This document shows, one piece after another, positions 17,264-26,717 of a stretch of DNA of 64,000 nucleotides; the stretch's first letter is position 1; each line of letters begins with the position of its first letter. The stretch spans positions 1 to 64,000 of the forward strand of contig URMK01000022.1 of NCBI GenBank assembly GCA_900548905.1, in the 5' to 3' direction. This DNA comes from an uncultured Lachnospiraceae bacterium. GTDB taxonomy: Bacteria; Bacillota; Clostridia; Lachnospirales; Lachnospiraceae. The position numbers and the translations under genes are program-made. The notes beneath the pieces were generated by a model, which worked only from the letters and a program-made list of their open reading frames with translations, was not told the DNA's origin and did not search any database.

Positions 17264-17905
17264 CTATTTTTTCTTAAATAAATAGGTTTTCCTCTCATTC
17301 CCGTGAAGCAGACGTTTTATATTTTCACGGTGCTTCCAATATGCCATCACGGTGAGGCAGGCGCCGATTATGTAGAGTTCAATAAGGGCTGCCTGGCTCA
17401 TTCCGAAAACACCCAGCTGGCCTAACACCACCAGCTCGATCATAAATCCTGCATAAACAAGCAGAGAGCCCAGGGAAACAAAATGGGTGGTAAGGAAAGC
17501 ACCGAAAAACAGGATCACTCCCACCGGAATGAAATAAGGATGGAAAGAAAGGATCAGTCCCGCAGTAGCCGCAATCCCTTTTCCGCCTCTGAAATGGAGA
17601 TAAAAAGGAAAATTGTGTCCCAAAATTGCTCCCGCCCCCGCATAGAGCATGTACAGATATTTCATATCCGGATGACTGCCTCCAAACAAAAGCCTCGCAA
17701 GCAGCACCGCCAGAATACACTTAATAACGTCGCCCGCAAATACTATCAGTCCGGCCTTTGTCCCGAGCACGCGGAGCGCATTGGTCGTACCGGCATTACC
17801 GCTCCCGTAATTACGGATATCGATGCCATGCATCTTCCCGTAGATAAATGATGTCTGAAACAGGCCAAATGCATAGCCAATCAAAAGGCAAACTACTCGA
17901 ATCAT
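17264..17905 (-). CDS. plsY: Glycerol-3-phosphate acyltransferase (acyl-phosphate dependent)
   Basis: A 213-residue polytopic membrane protein that acylates the 1-position of glycerol-3-phosphate using acyl-phosphate made by PlsX. Family motifs are visible: IRNYGSGNAGTTNALRVLG near residues 31-49, GHNFPFYLHFRGGKGIAAT in the second loop, and VMAYWKHRENIKRLLHGNE at the C-terminus. About five membrane segments are predicted. GGAAGGAGAA within the end of der precedes the ATG, and only 1 base separates it from the der stop, implying coupled translation. PlsX, its partner, is at 48.8 kb. Confidence 0.96.
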   Translation of the reverse strand: MIRVVCLLIGYAFGLFQTSFIYGKMHGIDIRNYGSGNAGTTNALRVLGTKAGLIVFAGDVIKCILAVLLARLLFGGSHPDMKYLYMLYAGAGAILGHNFPFYLHFRGGKGIAATAGLILSFHPYFIPVGVILFFGAFLTTHFVSLGSLLVYAGFMIELVVLGQLGVFGMSQAALIELYIIGACLTVMAYWKHRENIKRLLHGNERKTYLFKKK

Positions 17906-17906
17906 G

Positions 17907-19244
17907 TTATTTATTCTCCTTCCTTTCCCTGATGATGAATTTCAGGGGAGTTCCTCTGAATCCAAAGGCTTCCCTTATTTTATTTTCAATATATCTCGTA
18001 TAGGAAAAATGCATCAGTTCCTTATCGTTAACGAAAATAACAAAAGTAGGCGGTTTCACCGCTGCCTGGGTAATATAATAGAGGCGGAGACGCTTTCCTT
18101 TATCGGACGGCGGCTGCTGCATCGCCACAGCCTCGGCCATAATCTCATTGAGCACACCGGTAGCAACACGCAGCGCATGATTTTCAATTACCGCATCTAT
18201 GGTTTCAAACAGTTTGGGCAGGCGCTGCCCGGTCACTGCCGATATAAAAATAATCTCCGCATAAGGCATAAAGGAAAGTGTGTTTCTCACCTTTTCCTGG
18301 AAACGATAAATCGTTTTATCGTCTTTTTCAATGGCGTCCCATTTATTTACTGCGATAATCATACCTTTGCCCCGTTCATGGGCAATTCCCGCAATCTTGG
18401 CATCCTGTTCGGTAACGCCTTCCTGGGCGTCAATGACGAGAACCACCACATCGGCGCGTTCCACCGCCCCAACGGTACGCACGATCATATAACGCTCCAG
18501 TTCTTCTTTAATTTTATTTTTTCTGCGAAGTCCCGCCGTATCAATGAAGATGTATTCCCTGCCGTTATGAACCACTTCCGTATCGATGGCGTCTCTGGTC
18601 GTTCCCGCAATATCGGATACGATCACCCTGTTTTCTCCGATAAGCCGGTTAATAATGGATGATTTTCCCACATTGGGTTTACCTACAATAGCGATCCTGG
18701 GCCTGTCGTCCTCTTCCTCCGCTTCAGTTCTCTCAGGGAAATGACGGATGACCTCATCCAGCATATCGCCCAGCCCCATACGGTTGGCAGCGGAAACAGG
18801 ATGGGGATCCCCTATCCCCAGATTATAGAATTCATAGACATCCGCCATGAATTTATCAAAGCTGTCCACCTTGTTTACCACCAATACCACCGGTTTATGG
18901 GAACGCCGCAGCATATCCGCCACTTTGGAATCCGCATCCACCAGTCCCTGCCTTACATCCGCCATAAAAAGGATTACGTCTGCGGTATCTATGGCTATCT
19001 GGGCCTGCTCCCTCATCTGGGACAGGATAACGTCGCTGCTGTCAGGCTCAATACCTCCGGTGTCAATCATGGTAAAGGTACGGTCCAGCCATGTAACATC
19101 CGCATAAATACGATCCCTGGTGATACCCGGCGAATCCTTAACGATAGAGATCATTTCTCCCGCCAAAGCATTAAAAAGGGTGGACTTTCCCACATTAGGC
19201 CTTCCCACCACCGCTACGATTGGTTTTCTCATTGAATCACTCAT
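17907..19244 (-). CDS. der: Ribosome-associated double-domain GTPase Der (EngA)
   Basis: A 445-residue GTPase for 50S subunit assembly. Two tandem G domains are clear: GRPNVGKST with DTGG and NKVD in the first, and GKPNVGKSS, DTAG and NKWD in the second, followed by the C-terminal KH-like domain (PPTFVIFVNDKELMHFSYTR). The start is uncertain: MSDSMRKPIV at 19244 is chosen because GGA lies 7 bases upstream; 19259 and 19232 remain possible. It lies between the DUF512 gene and plsY, a conserved neighbourhood. Confidence 0.96.
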   Translation of the reverse strand: MSDSMRKPIVAVVGRPNVGKSTLFNALAGEMISIVKDSPGITRDRIYADVTWLDRTFTMIDTGGIEPDSSDVILSQMREQAQIAIDTADVILFMADVRQGLVDADSKVADMLRRSHKPVVLVVNKVDSFDKFMADVYEFYNLGIGDPHPVSAANRMGLGDMLDEVIRHFPERTEAEEEDDRPRIAIVGKPNVGKSSIINRLIGENRVIVSDIAGTTRDAIDTEVVHNGREYIFIDTAGLRRKNKIKEELERYMIVRTVGAVERADVVVLVIDAQEGVTEQDAKIAGIAHERGKGMIIAVNKWDAIEKDDKTIYRFQEKVRNTLSFMPYAEIIFISAVTGQRLPKLFETIDAVIENHALRVATGVLNEIMAEAVAMQQPPSDKGKRLRLYYITQAAVKPPTFVIFVNDKELMHFSYTRYIENKIREAFGFRGTPLKFIIRERKENK

Positions 19245-19324
19245 ATATTTTCCATCCATTCTGCCGCCAAACGGCTGCGGATACCGTATCCCTGTACGGC
19301 CCCGCCGCCGCAGTGCGGCGCTTT

Positions 19325-20659
19325 TTACTTCCTTCTTATAAATGCGTTAACAAAATCATATCCGCTTGATTTTACAATATCTGTCTTCACTTGTAAAGCC
19401 CCCGACAGCTCCTGAACCGTAATATCATCCAGCAGGACCTGCTCCCCGCTCCGTAATATATTTTCCGGTAAATACAGGATTTCCCCTAATTCTTTCTCCT
19501 TAAGCTGCGCGATAATATCCTGCCCTGTAAGCAGTCCCGTCACCGTAATCCGCTCCCCGAAAAAATCGTTCCTCACAGGATAAACCCGGATCGCTATTCC
19601 CGGGAACCGCTCCATAATGCGGTCAGCCATGTTGCGGATATAAGGATAGGCAATCTTACCTGTCACCGAGGAATATTCTCCTTCCAGTATCCTGTCATCC
19701 AGCGCCCCCGGTTCCTCCAGGCCGCGGAGGGCATCCTCAAACTCTTCCAGCATCAGCCGTATCATACCCACACCGTTTTCCAGCTGAAGATAGCCGTCAT
19801 AGCTTTCCTCCTGCGGCATCTCTTCCCCGGCCAGGATATACCATTCGTCGCTGGCATGTACAAAATGAAGGCCATATTCCGGAAACAGCGTATTCTGCCA
19901 TCTGCGGATCTGCTCTAGGACATGCCTTGCATCCTCCGGTGTAAACGGTTCCAAAGGTTCCAGTCCTTCCCTGAACCTGGACAACCCCACAGGAACAATA
20001 GAAACGCTCTGCAGATGGGGGAGATATTTTGTCAGATCACGGATGGAACGTTCCAATTCTTCCCCGTCGTTAAACCCCTTGCAAAGGACAATCTGCCCGT
20101 TCATCCGGATGCCGGCTTCATAAAAACGATCCACCTTTGCCAGCGCCTCCCCGGCAAACCGGTTATGAAGCATCCTGCACCGCAGTTTGGGATTAGTCGT
20201 CTGGAAGGATATATTAATAGGCGACAGATGATATTTTATAATCCGTTCCACATCCCTTTCGGACATGTTGGTAAGCGTCACGTAATTTCCCTGAAGAAAA
20301 GAAAGCCTGGAATCATCATCCTTAAAATACAGGGTTTCCCGCATACCCTCCGGCATCTGGTCAATAAAGCAGAAAATACATTTATTGCTGCAGGATCGGT
20401 ATTCATCCATCAGTCCGTTCTCAAACGTAACGCCCAAATCCTCCTCGTAATCCTTATCTATTTCCAGAAGCCATTCCTCCCCGGAAGGCTTCTCCACCAG
20501 CACCTCAACATACTCCTCTTCAATCATATATTGATAGTCAAAAACATCCTCAACTGCTTCCCCGTTGATTTCCAGAAGCCTGTCTCCCGGTTCTATTCCC
20601 ATTTCACAGGCAATGCCGTCTTCCTGAACCGCCTGAATCAAATGGCCTTTTCTTTTCAT
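19325..20659 (-). CDS. Radical SAM-like DUF512 protein with N-terminal PDZ domain
   Basis: A 444-residue protein: a PDZ-like segment (about 5-55, EPGDRLLEINGEAVEDV), a cysteine motif C90-X3-C94-X2-C97 (CSNKCIFCF), a radical-SAM-like middle region (SFLQGNYVTLTNM, SPINISFQTTNP), and a C-terminal DUF512 domain. Family members are conserved next to der in Clostridia, but their reaction is not established. The start at 20659 has GGAGGG 6 bases upstream; a longer frame lacks one. CX3CX2C fits an iron-sulfur cluster. Confidence 0.9.
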   Translation of the reverse strand: MKRKGHLIQAVQEDGIACEMGIEPGDRLLEINGEAVEDVFDYQYMIEEEYVEVLVEKPSGEEWLLEIDKDYEEDLGVTFENGLMDEYRSCSNKCIFCFIDQMPEGMRETLYFKDDDSRLSFLQGNYVTLTNMSERDVERIIKYHLSPINISFQTTNPKLRCRMLHNRFAGEALAKVDRFYEAGIRMNGQIVLCKGFNDGEELERSIRDLTKYLPHLQSVSIVPVGLSRFREGLEPLEPFTPEDARHVLEQIRRWQNTLFPEYGLHFVHASDEWYILAGEEMPQEESYDGYLQLENGVGMIRLMLEEFEDALRGLEEPGALDDRILEGEYSSVTGKIAYPYIRNMADRIMERFPGIAIRVYPVRNDFFGERITVTGLLTGQDIIAQLKEKELGEILYLPENILRSGEQVLLDDITVQELSGALQVKTDIVKSSGYDFVNAFIRRK

Positions 20660-20732
20660 GTTTATCCCTCCTGCATATCCCGGGCCGGGCCGGGAACTGT
20701 AACCATCCATTCCTTATTCTACTAGAATTTTC

Positions 20733-20761
20733 TTGACGTGTCACTAGCATAATGTTATAAA
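20733..20761 (+). promoter_or_regulatory. Sigma-A promoter of the PRPP synthetase gene
   Basis: TTGACG (20733-20738), a 17-base spacer and TATAAA (20756-20761). The predicted leader of about 140 bases contains small hairpins (GCGG/CCGC near 20858 and GTCTGC/GCAGAC near 20876, close to the ribosome binding site), which could tune translation. Confidence 0.7.
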
Positions 20762-20907
20762 ATAAGTTAGCTATGTTGATTTAGCGCCATACAAACGCAG
20801 TCGTTGCCAAAGTAACTACTTCGTGGAAAAAACAACAGACGACACGCTCCGCGGGTTATCCGCTGTTCAAAAAAGGTCTGCTGCCGGCAGACAGACAGGA
20901 GAAAAAT

Positions 20908-22095
20908 ATGCCAAACGTACGCGAACTGGAAAATGCGCTTCCCGTAGCCCCTCTTAAGGTCCTGGCCATGGAATCCGCCTCTGCTATTGGGAAACGTGTC
21001 AACAATTATCTTGTTGAATTCCGGAAAAATATGAAAAACACAAAACATGACGATCCCGCTTTCCGGGGATACATTGAGGACAGTTACCTTGTGGATGCCT
21101 CCAATCTCCGTTTCGGAAGCGGTGAAGGGAAAGGGATTGTCCGGGAATCCGTCCGGGGCAAGGATCTTTTCATTATTGTCGATGTATGTAACCATAGTCT
21201 GACCTATTCCATCAACGGATATACGAATCACCGTTCTCCGGATGATAATTACCAGGATCTGAAGAGAATGATCGCTTCCGCTGCCGGGAAGGCCCACCGT
21301 ATCAATGTGGTAATGCCTTTCCTTTATGAAGGCAGGCAGCATAAAAGAACCAGCCGGGAATCCCTGGACTGTGCTTATATGCTCACAGAGCTGGCCGATA
21401 TGGGCGTCAATAACTTCATAACCTTCGACGCTCACGATCCCAGAGTGCAGAACGCCACGCCTTTGAACGGCTTTGACAATTTTACACCGCCTTATCAGTT
21501 TATGCGTGCCCTGCTTGATACAGAGGACGACCTTATCATTGATCAGGAGCATACCATCGTCATCAGTCCGGATGAAGGGGCGCTGGATCGGGCCGTATAT
21601 TTCGGCAATGTCCTCGGCGTAAATACCGGCATGTTCTACAAGCGCCGGGATTACTCCACTATCGTTAACGGGAAAAATCCGATTGTTGCCCACGAATTTT
21701 TAGGAGATAACATCGACGGCAAGGATGTTATCATCATCGACGATATGATCTCCACCGGAGAAAGCATGCTGGATACGGCGCGGCAGCTGAAGGAAATGAA
21801 TGCCAAGCGTGTATTTATCTGCTGTACCTTCGGCCTGTTTACGAACGGTCTGGAATCCTTTGACAAAGCTTATGAAAACTGCTGGTTCGACCGGGTAATT
21901 ACCACCAACCTCACCTACCAGCCGCCTGAAATCTATACCAGGCCCTACTACACGGAAACGGATATGAGCAAATTCCTGGCATCCATCATCGATTTTATGA
22001 ACCATGATATTTCCATGTCACATGTCATGACACCGACGGAAAAAATCAATGAAATCCTGGCAAGATACAACAACCGGGAAGAATATCATATTTAA
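20908..22095 (+). CDS. prs: Ribose-phosphate pyrophosphokinase, long form
   Basis: A 395-residue protein, longer than the usual 310-320 residues of PRPP synthetases. It retains two Rossmann-like phosphoribosyltransferase domains: DVCNHSLTYSINGY and VVMPFLYEGRQHKRTSRES in the N-terminal half, the FDAHDPRVQN block, ISPDEGALDRAVYF, and the PRPP-binding loop DVIIIDDMISTGESM near residue 275. It makes PRPP from ribose-5-phosphate and ATP for purines, pyrimidines, histidine and tryptophan (trpD at 57.5 kb). The extra length comes from an N-terminal leader and loops. CAGGAG precedes the ATG. It is single, ending at a strong terminator. Confidence 0.9.
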   Translation: MPNVRELENALPVAPLKVLAMESASAIGKRVNNYLVEFRKNMKNTKHDDPAFRGYIEDSYLVDASNLRFGSGEGKGIVRESVRGKDLFIIVDVCNHSLTYSINGYTNHRSPDDNYQDLKRMIASAAGKAHRINVVMPFLYEGRQHKRTSRESLDCAYMLTELADMGVNNFITFDAHDPRVQNATPLNGFDNFTPPYQFMRALLDTEDDLIIDQEHTIVISPDEGALDRAVYFGNVLGVNTGMFYKRRDYSTIVNGKNPIVAHEFLGDNIDGKDVIIIDDMISTGESMLDTARQLKEMNAKRVFICCTFGLFTNGLESFDKAYENCWFDRVITTNLTYQPPEIYTRPYYTETDMSKFLASIIDFMNHDISMSHVMTPTEKINEILARYNNREEYHI

Positions 22096-22112
22096 CTGTT
22101 TAAAGGATCACG

Positions 22113-22153
22113 AACGGGCACAGGATATAGCCGCATATCCTGTGCCCGTTTTA
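22113..22153 (+). terminator. Rho-independent terminator after prs
   Basis: AACGGGCACAGGATAT pairs perfectly with ATATCCTGTGCCCGTT around a 6-base loop, followed by TTTTA. Confidence 0.93.
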
Positions 22154-22226
22154 TACTCTACCCAATTCCGCCTGCACGGCGCAGGCCGGATTATTCTGCA
22201 GCGGGGTTTTGATTCCCGCGGGATCT

Positions 22227-24878
22227 TTACATTGCCGTTTTATCCGTATCAGGAGCAGGCCCCTGCACCGGGCCTGCCTTCTCCTCCAGACAGGGAAAAG
22301 CCAGTATCACTTTAAATAAATCACCGTCCAGATAAATATCAAATTTGCCGTTCTGCAGCTCCGTCAGGTTCCTTGCTATGGATAAGCCCAGGCCGCTGCC
22401 TTCCGTACTTCTGGACACATCACCACGTATAAATCGTTCTGTCAGCTCGTCGGCGCTGATATTCAGGGACTGCGCCGAAATATTCTTCATGGAAAAATAA
22501 GCAGTCTTTTTCCCTTCTTTTTCCTTTACCGTCAAATCCAGATAAACACGGGTACCCTCCAGGGCATATTTGCACACATTACCGAACAGATTTTCCGCCA
22601 CACGCCAGATTCGCCTGCTGTCCGCTTCAATGTAAACCGGTTTCTCCGGCATGGCGGCCACCATTATCAGGCATTTCTCATTCATCTTTTCAGAAAATTC
22701 CCCTATGGTCTGATTGATCAGTTCCACAAAATTAATCTTTTCCATCTGCAGGGATATGTTCCCGGAGGAAATTTTGGAGGCCTCCACCAAATCGTCGGTC
22801 AGCTGCTTCAACCTCTGTGATTTACTGTCCAGCACCTGGATATATCCCTTGATCTTCTCATCCCGGATATCCTCACGTTTCAACAGATTGACAAAATTAA
22901 TGATAGAAGTCAGAGGGGTCTTGATATCATGGGAAACATTGGTTATCAAATCAGCCTTCAGCCTTTCATCCTTCATACTGGTGGCAACCGCCTCCTGGAT
23001 GCCGTCGCCGATACTGTTTACAGCCTCGGCCAGAACCTTATTTTCCCCATGCATTCTGCTGTCATCTATCTTGAAGCCGAAATCCCCCTCTCCGATTGTC
23101 AGCGTCCCTTCCACAATTTTCTGCAGATCCTTGCGTTCCTGATACAGAAGCACGGCCACACAAACATCGATAACCCCAGCGGCCAGGATGCCCGGCACGC
23201 CGAGCATGCCGAAAAGAAGGTTCATCGCAGCCAGGAGCAGAAACGGTATCAATATCCGGCTCACAATATGGCTGTTATCATAGAGGCGGAAAAACAGCCT
23301 TCTGATAATACGGCCCAGCTGCCACAGTAAGGAATCCCTCCAGAACCGGTGGACCTTCAGGCGCCGTACCAGCCCCAGATAGAAGGAAGTTGCCACCCAG
23401 TCGAACAGGAATGCCGCCAGGACTCCTCCTGCAGTCATCATAAACGGGCTGACGCCTCCTTCCAGCGTATAGCTGAAGGCAATTTCATAAGCGGTGGCAC
23501 ACAGCACACAATATCCGGCCGTAACGGAAATCCCCAGAACCAGAAATATTTCCGTAGGGAAACGATCACCTTTTTTGAGTTCCACCACATAACCGTCCTC
23601 GTTCTCCGCTTCCTTCCTGCCCTCATAAACGGTAAGGACGCCAAGCAGCCACAGGGACATAATCAATGCCAGTATCCCCACCACGGCAGTCTGCCAGTAA
23701 TAGGGCATAAAACTGACAAACGCATTCCTGGCCTGTGCGATGCTGTCATTTACTCCATAGGAGGTATCCACGCCAATCCAGACCCTGGAATTTTCCGCAA
23801 ACACATATTCATAGGAACTGAGGATCCCGCGCATATCCTCTGTCGTCATCTGGGTATTCGTTTTGATTTCCACCCGATCCGGGTTATAATACAGATATCT
23901 GCCGTATCCGCCGAATTCCTCCGTAATTTCCTTCTCACTCTTGCCTGCAAAATCCTGGGAAATATTAGTGAAATAACGGGCTTCCCCGTCTACCGTCATC
24001 TGATAGCAGTACCGGATATTGGTCTTATCCTCCCCATAGAATTTCTTAAAGCTGCTGTATTCTGTGAAATTATGGTACAGCTGGTTACAGGCCTCCACCA
24101 GATTCGCGCGCAGCACCAGATATTCGTCAATATCGGAAGCATAGTCGGCCAAATCCAGCCCGTCTGCGGAATAATAACGCGGCACCAGAATGTCCAGAGC
24201 GATTACATCCTCTGTGTCCACCGTCATCTCCCCTCGTTCGGATGCCTTTTCCATATACCCCTCCAGGCTGTCGGGCAGTTCGGCGATCATCCGCAGGCTG
24301 AGGGAATCCGTTTCTGCTGCCTGGTTGGAATATTTAATGGCCTGCTTGGTAAGATCTGACTGAAGATTGAAATCCCCGACATTCAAGTCGGAAGGGATCT
24401 CCATTTCCGTATCACTTCTCCCTAAGCCGAAATATATGGCAAAATCATTTTCCGTCCCATAGACCGTTTCGTAATTAAATCCGTAATTCCCCCACTTTAT
24501 CAGGTCGTCCAGATAATATACTGCCGTAACATCCGCTTCAGACAGCATACTGGTCCTGTTGACATAAGCGGTGATATCAATCTCCTTTTTCCCTTCGTAT
24601 TCCCCGTTGGTTTCCAGCTGGCTTTTGATAACGGACATTCTGGTAATATCCTGTACGTCCTTCCGGAGTATATCGTCAAAGACCTCGGAATCCTCAAACA
24701 ACTCCTTTTGGGAAAACGGGGATATGAAGTAACGGCTCTTTCCGTTTGTTCCTTCCACGGTTATGAAAGAATTGGATATAATAGCGATTACACAGCCCAC
24801 CGCCGCCGCTGATAATATTCTTTTTGTAAACAGAAGAAATACCCGCTTTCCTCTCCCGCAAACATTTGACTTCTTCAT
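22227..24878 (-). CDS. Large membrane sensor histidine kinase
   Basis: An 883-residue kinase. It has an N-terminal TM (about 10-32), a large extracytoplasmic sensing region (about 35-385) of no recognised family, a cluster of four to six TM segments (about 390-590), a HAMP-like segment, and a HisKA/HATPase_c module with SHDIKTPLTSI (His650), NLFGN and GSGLGLSIARNL. The start is placed at 24878, since GGGAGG lies 7 bases upstream; a longer frame begins with a TTG and overlaps the regulator gene. It is paired with the response regulator upstream. The long sensor domain and several TM segments suggest it reads an extracellular or membrane cue. Confidence 0.92.
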   Translation of the reverse strand: MKKSNVCGRGKRVFLLFTKRILSAAAVGCVIAIISNSFITVEGTNGKSRYFISPFSQKELFEDSEVFDDILRKDVQDITRMSVIKSQLETNGEYEGKKEIDITAYVNRTSMLSEADVTAVYYLDDLIKWGNYGFNYETVYGTENDFAIYFGLGRSDTEMEIPSDLNVGDFNLQSDLTKQAIKYSNQAAETDSLSLRMIAELPDSLEGYMEKASERGEMTVDTEDVIALDILVPRYYSADGLDLADYASDIDEYLVLRANLVEACNQLYHNFTEYSSFKKFYGEDKTNIRYCYQMTVDGEARYFTNISQDFAGKSEKEITEEFGGYGRYLYYNPDRVEIKTNTQMTTEDMRGILSSYEYVFAENSRVWIGVDTSYGVNDSIAQARNAFVSFMPYYWQTAVVGILALIMSLWLLGVLTVYEGRKEAENEDGYVVELKKGDRFPTEIFLVLGISVTAGYCVLCATAYEIAFSYTLEGGVSPFMMTAGGVLAAFLFDWVATSFYLGLVRRLKVHRFWRDSLLWQLGRIIRRLFFRLYDNSHIVSRILIPFLLLAAMNLLFGMLGVPGILAAGVIDVCVAVLLYQERKDLQKIVEGTLTIGEGDFGFKIDDSRMHGENKVLAEAVNSIGDGIQEAVATSMKDERLKADLITNVSHDIKTPLTSIINFVNLLKREDIRDEKIKGYIQVLDSKSQRLKQLTDDLVEASKISSGNISLQMEKINFVELINQTIGEFSEKMNEKCLIMVAAMPEKPVYIEADSRRIWRVAENLFGNVCKYALEGTRVYLDLTVKEKEGKKTAYFSMKNISAQSLNISADELTERFIRGDVSRSTEGSGLGLSIARNLTELQNGKFDIYLDGDLFKVILAFPCLEEKAGPVQGPAPDTDKTAM

Positions 24879-24912
24879 AACTGTCCTCCCGGTACTGCCG
24901 TTATTCCTGCCC

Positions 24913-25605
24913 TTACTGCTTTTCAATCTTATACCCTACCCCCCATACCACTTTCAGGTACCGTGGCTCCTTGGGGTTGATTTCAATCTTTTCCCTGATA
25001 TGGCGGATATGGACCGCCACCGTGTTATCCGCTCCGATAGCTTCCTCCTCCCATATACTTTCGTAAATCTGATCAATGGAAAAAACCCTTCCCTGGTTCT
25101 TTACCAAAAGAAGCAGGATATTATATTCGATGGGTGTGAGCTTAACCGGCTCATCATCCACGGTCACTTCCTTCGTTTCGTCATTGATTACCAGGCCTCC
25201 TGCACGGAAAATCGCATTATTTTCCGAATTCAGGTTCCCCAGCTGGGTATATCTGCGCAGATGGGATTTTACCCGTGCCACCAGCTCCAGGGGATTAAAG
25301 GGCTTGGTCACATAATCATCCGCCCCGATATTCAGTCCCAGTATTTTATCCGCATCCTCCGATTTGGCGGAGAGTATGATAATGGGAATACTGCTGTATT
25401 CCCTTATTTTCAATGTGGCATGGATCCCGTCCAGTCTCGGCATCATCACATCAATAATAAGCAGGTGGACCTCATTGGCCTTAAGAGCCCGGATCGCCTG
25501 CTCGCCGTCATAGGCTTTAATGACATGATATCCCTCCTGCGCCAGATATATTTCTATGGCTTCCACTATCTCTCTGTCATCATCGCACACCAGAATATTC
25601 GTCAT
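24913..25605 (-). CDS. OmpR/PhoB-family response regulator
   Basis: A 230-residue two-component regulator. The receiver has the acidic pocket CDDD at residues 7-10, the phosphoacceptor Asp52 (IIDVMMP), and K101 (YVTKPF). The C-terminal winged-helix DNA-binding domain spans about 130-228 (LTPIEYNILLLLV, VHIRHIREKI, VVWGVGYKIEK). AAGGAG lies upstream of the ATG. It is the first gene of the pair with the large kinase, 34 bases apart. No DNA target is evident; the 285-base gap to the divergent MoxR gene includes a TTAAG/CTTAA inverted repeat (about 25759-25773) that could bind a regulator. Confidence 0.95.
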   Translation of the reverse strand: MTNILVCDDDREIVEAIEIYLAQEGYHVIKAYDGEQAIRALKANEVHLLIIDVMMPRLDGIHATLKIREYSSIPIIILSAKSEDADKILGLNIGADDYVTKPFNPLELVARVKSHLRRYTQLGNLNSENNAIFRAGGLVINDETKEVTVDDEPVKLTPIEYNILLLLVKNQGRVFSIDQIYESIWEEEAIGADNTVAVHIRHIREKIEINPKEPRYLKVVWGVGYKIEKQ

Positions 25606-25890
25606 CTTCTGTCACTCCTTCTGCAAAGCCTCCCGCGGTATGCCTGTCCTCCGTGCTGCCGGATGCCCTGCCTTTTTGCATCAGTATACCACATATTCAG
25701 CTGCGGTAACTACGATTTTATTAAATCATAAAAGAATTAATTTACGAAAGGATTATTGTTAAGTTTTTCTTAAAAATATTTCTCAACTATACGTATGCTT
25801 CTTGCAATTCCTTCCGTTCTCCCTTACCATATAAATGCGGCTTCCTGAAAGGGCCGCCTGCCAAGCAGCCAGAAAGAAAGGAAAGCCATC

Positions 25891-26706
25891 ATGCAAAATA
25901 TATTTCATTCTACCGGAACCTATATCGCGGACCAGAGGCTGACAGACAGCGTCAATATAGCCATAGCCCTTGGTAAACCGCTTCTCATCAAGGGAGAACC
26001 CGGCACAGGCAAAACCATGCTCGCCCAGGCCGCCGCTGAAGCACTGGGAAAAGAACTGATTATCTGGAATATCAAATCCACTACCAAAGCCCAGGACGGC
26101 CTGTATACCTACGATACGGTCAAAAGGCTTTATGACAGCCAGTTCGGGGCCGATGGCGTAAACGACATCTCACGCTATATCCGTCTGGGCAAACTGGGCG
26201 AGGCTTTTACCCGGGACAGCCAGCCGGTTCTTCTTATCGATGAAATCGACAAGGCGGATTTGGAATTCCCCAATGACCTGCTCTGGGAGCTGGATCGTAT
26301 GGAATTCTATATCCCGGAAACCGGCGTTACCATAAAAGCCGCCAGGCGGCCTGTTGTTATCATTACCTCCAATGCAGAGAAAGAGCTGCCGGATGCCTTT
26401 TTACGCCGATGTCTCTTCCACTATATCGATTTTCCGGACAAGGATTTATTGACTCAAATAGTCAAAGTTCATTTTCCTTCCGTGGAGGATCGGCTTTTGG
26501 AGGCTGCCGTCTCCGCCTTTGAAGAAATCCGTTCTCTCCGCAATATCCGAAAAAAACCGAGCACCTCCGAATTAATTGACTGGGTCAATGCGCTTTCCCT
26601 GGGAGGGATTTCGCCGGAGAAAGTTACGGAAGCATTTCCTTTTCCCGGAATCCTGTTAAAAAAAGATGAAGATATGGAAGCGGTAAAAAAACACCGTTAT
26701 CTGTAA
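25891..26706 (+). CDS. MoxR-family AAA+ ATPase
   Basis: A 271-residue ATPase with Walker A GEPGTGKT (35-42), Walker B LLIDEID (114-120), the sensor region VIITSNAEKELPDAFLRRC, and an arginine finger region. MoxR proteins act as chaperone-like factors that insert metal cofactors or remodel complexes, usually with a VWA-domain partner, and such a partner follows 11 bases downstream. GAAAGGAAAG precedes the ATG. It begins a two-gene plus-strand unit divergent from the two-component system. The target complex is unknown. Confidence 0.92.
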   Translation: MQNIFHSTGTYIADQRLTDSVNIAIALGKPLLIKGEPGTGKTMLAQAAAEALGKELIIWNIKSTTKAQDGLYTYDTVKRLYDSQFGADGVNDISRYIRLGKLGEAFTRDSQPVLLIDEIDKADLEFPNDLLWELDRMEFYIPETGVTIKAARRPVVIITSNAEKELPDAFLRRCLFHYIDFPDKDLLTQIVKVHFPSVEDRLLEAAVSAFEEIRSLRNIRKKPSTSELIDWVNALSLGGISPEKVTEAFPFPGILLKKDEDMEAVKKHRYL

Positions 26707-26717
26707 GGAGGGCACTT

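Noticed and set aside
23349..24359. A 336-codon plus-strand frame over the sensor kinase
   Set aside because: Antisense to the kinase sensor and TM region; no ribosome binding site.
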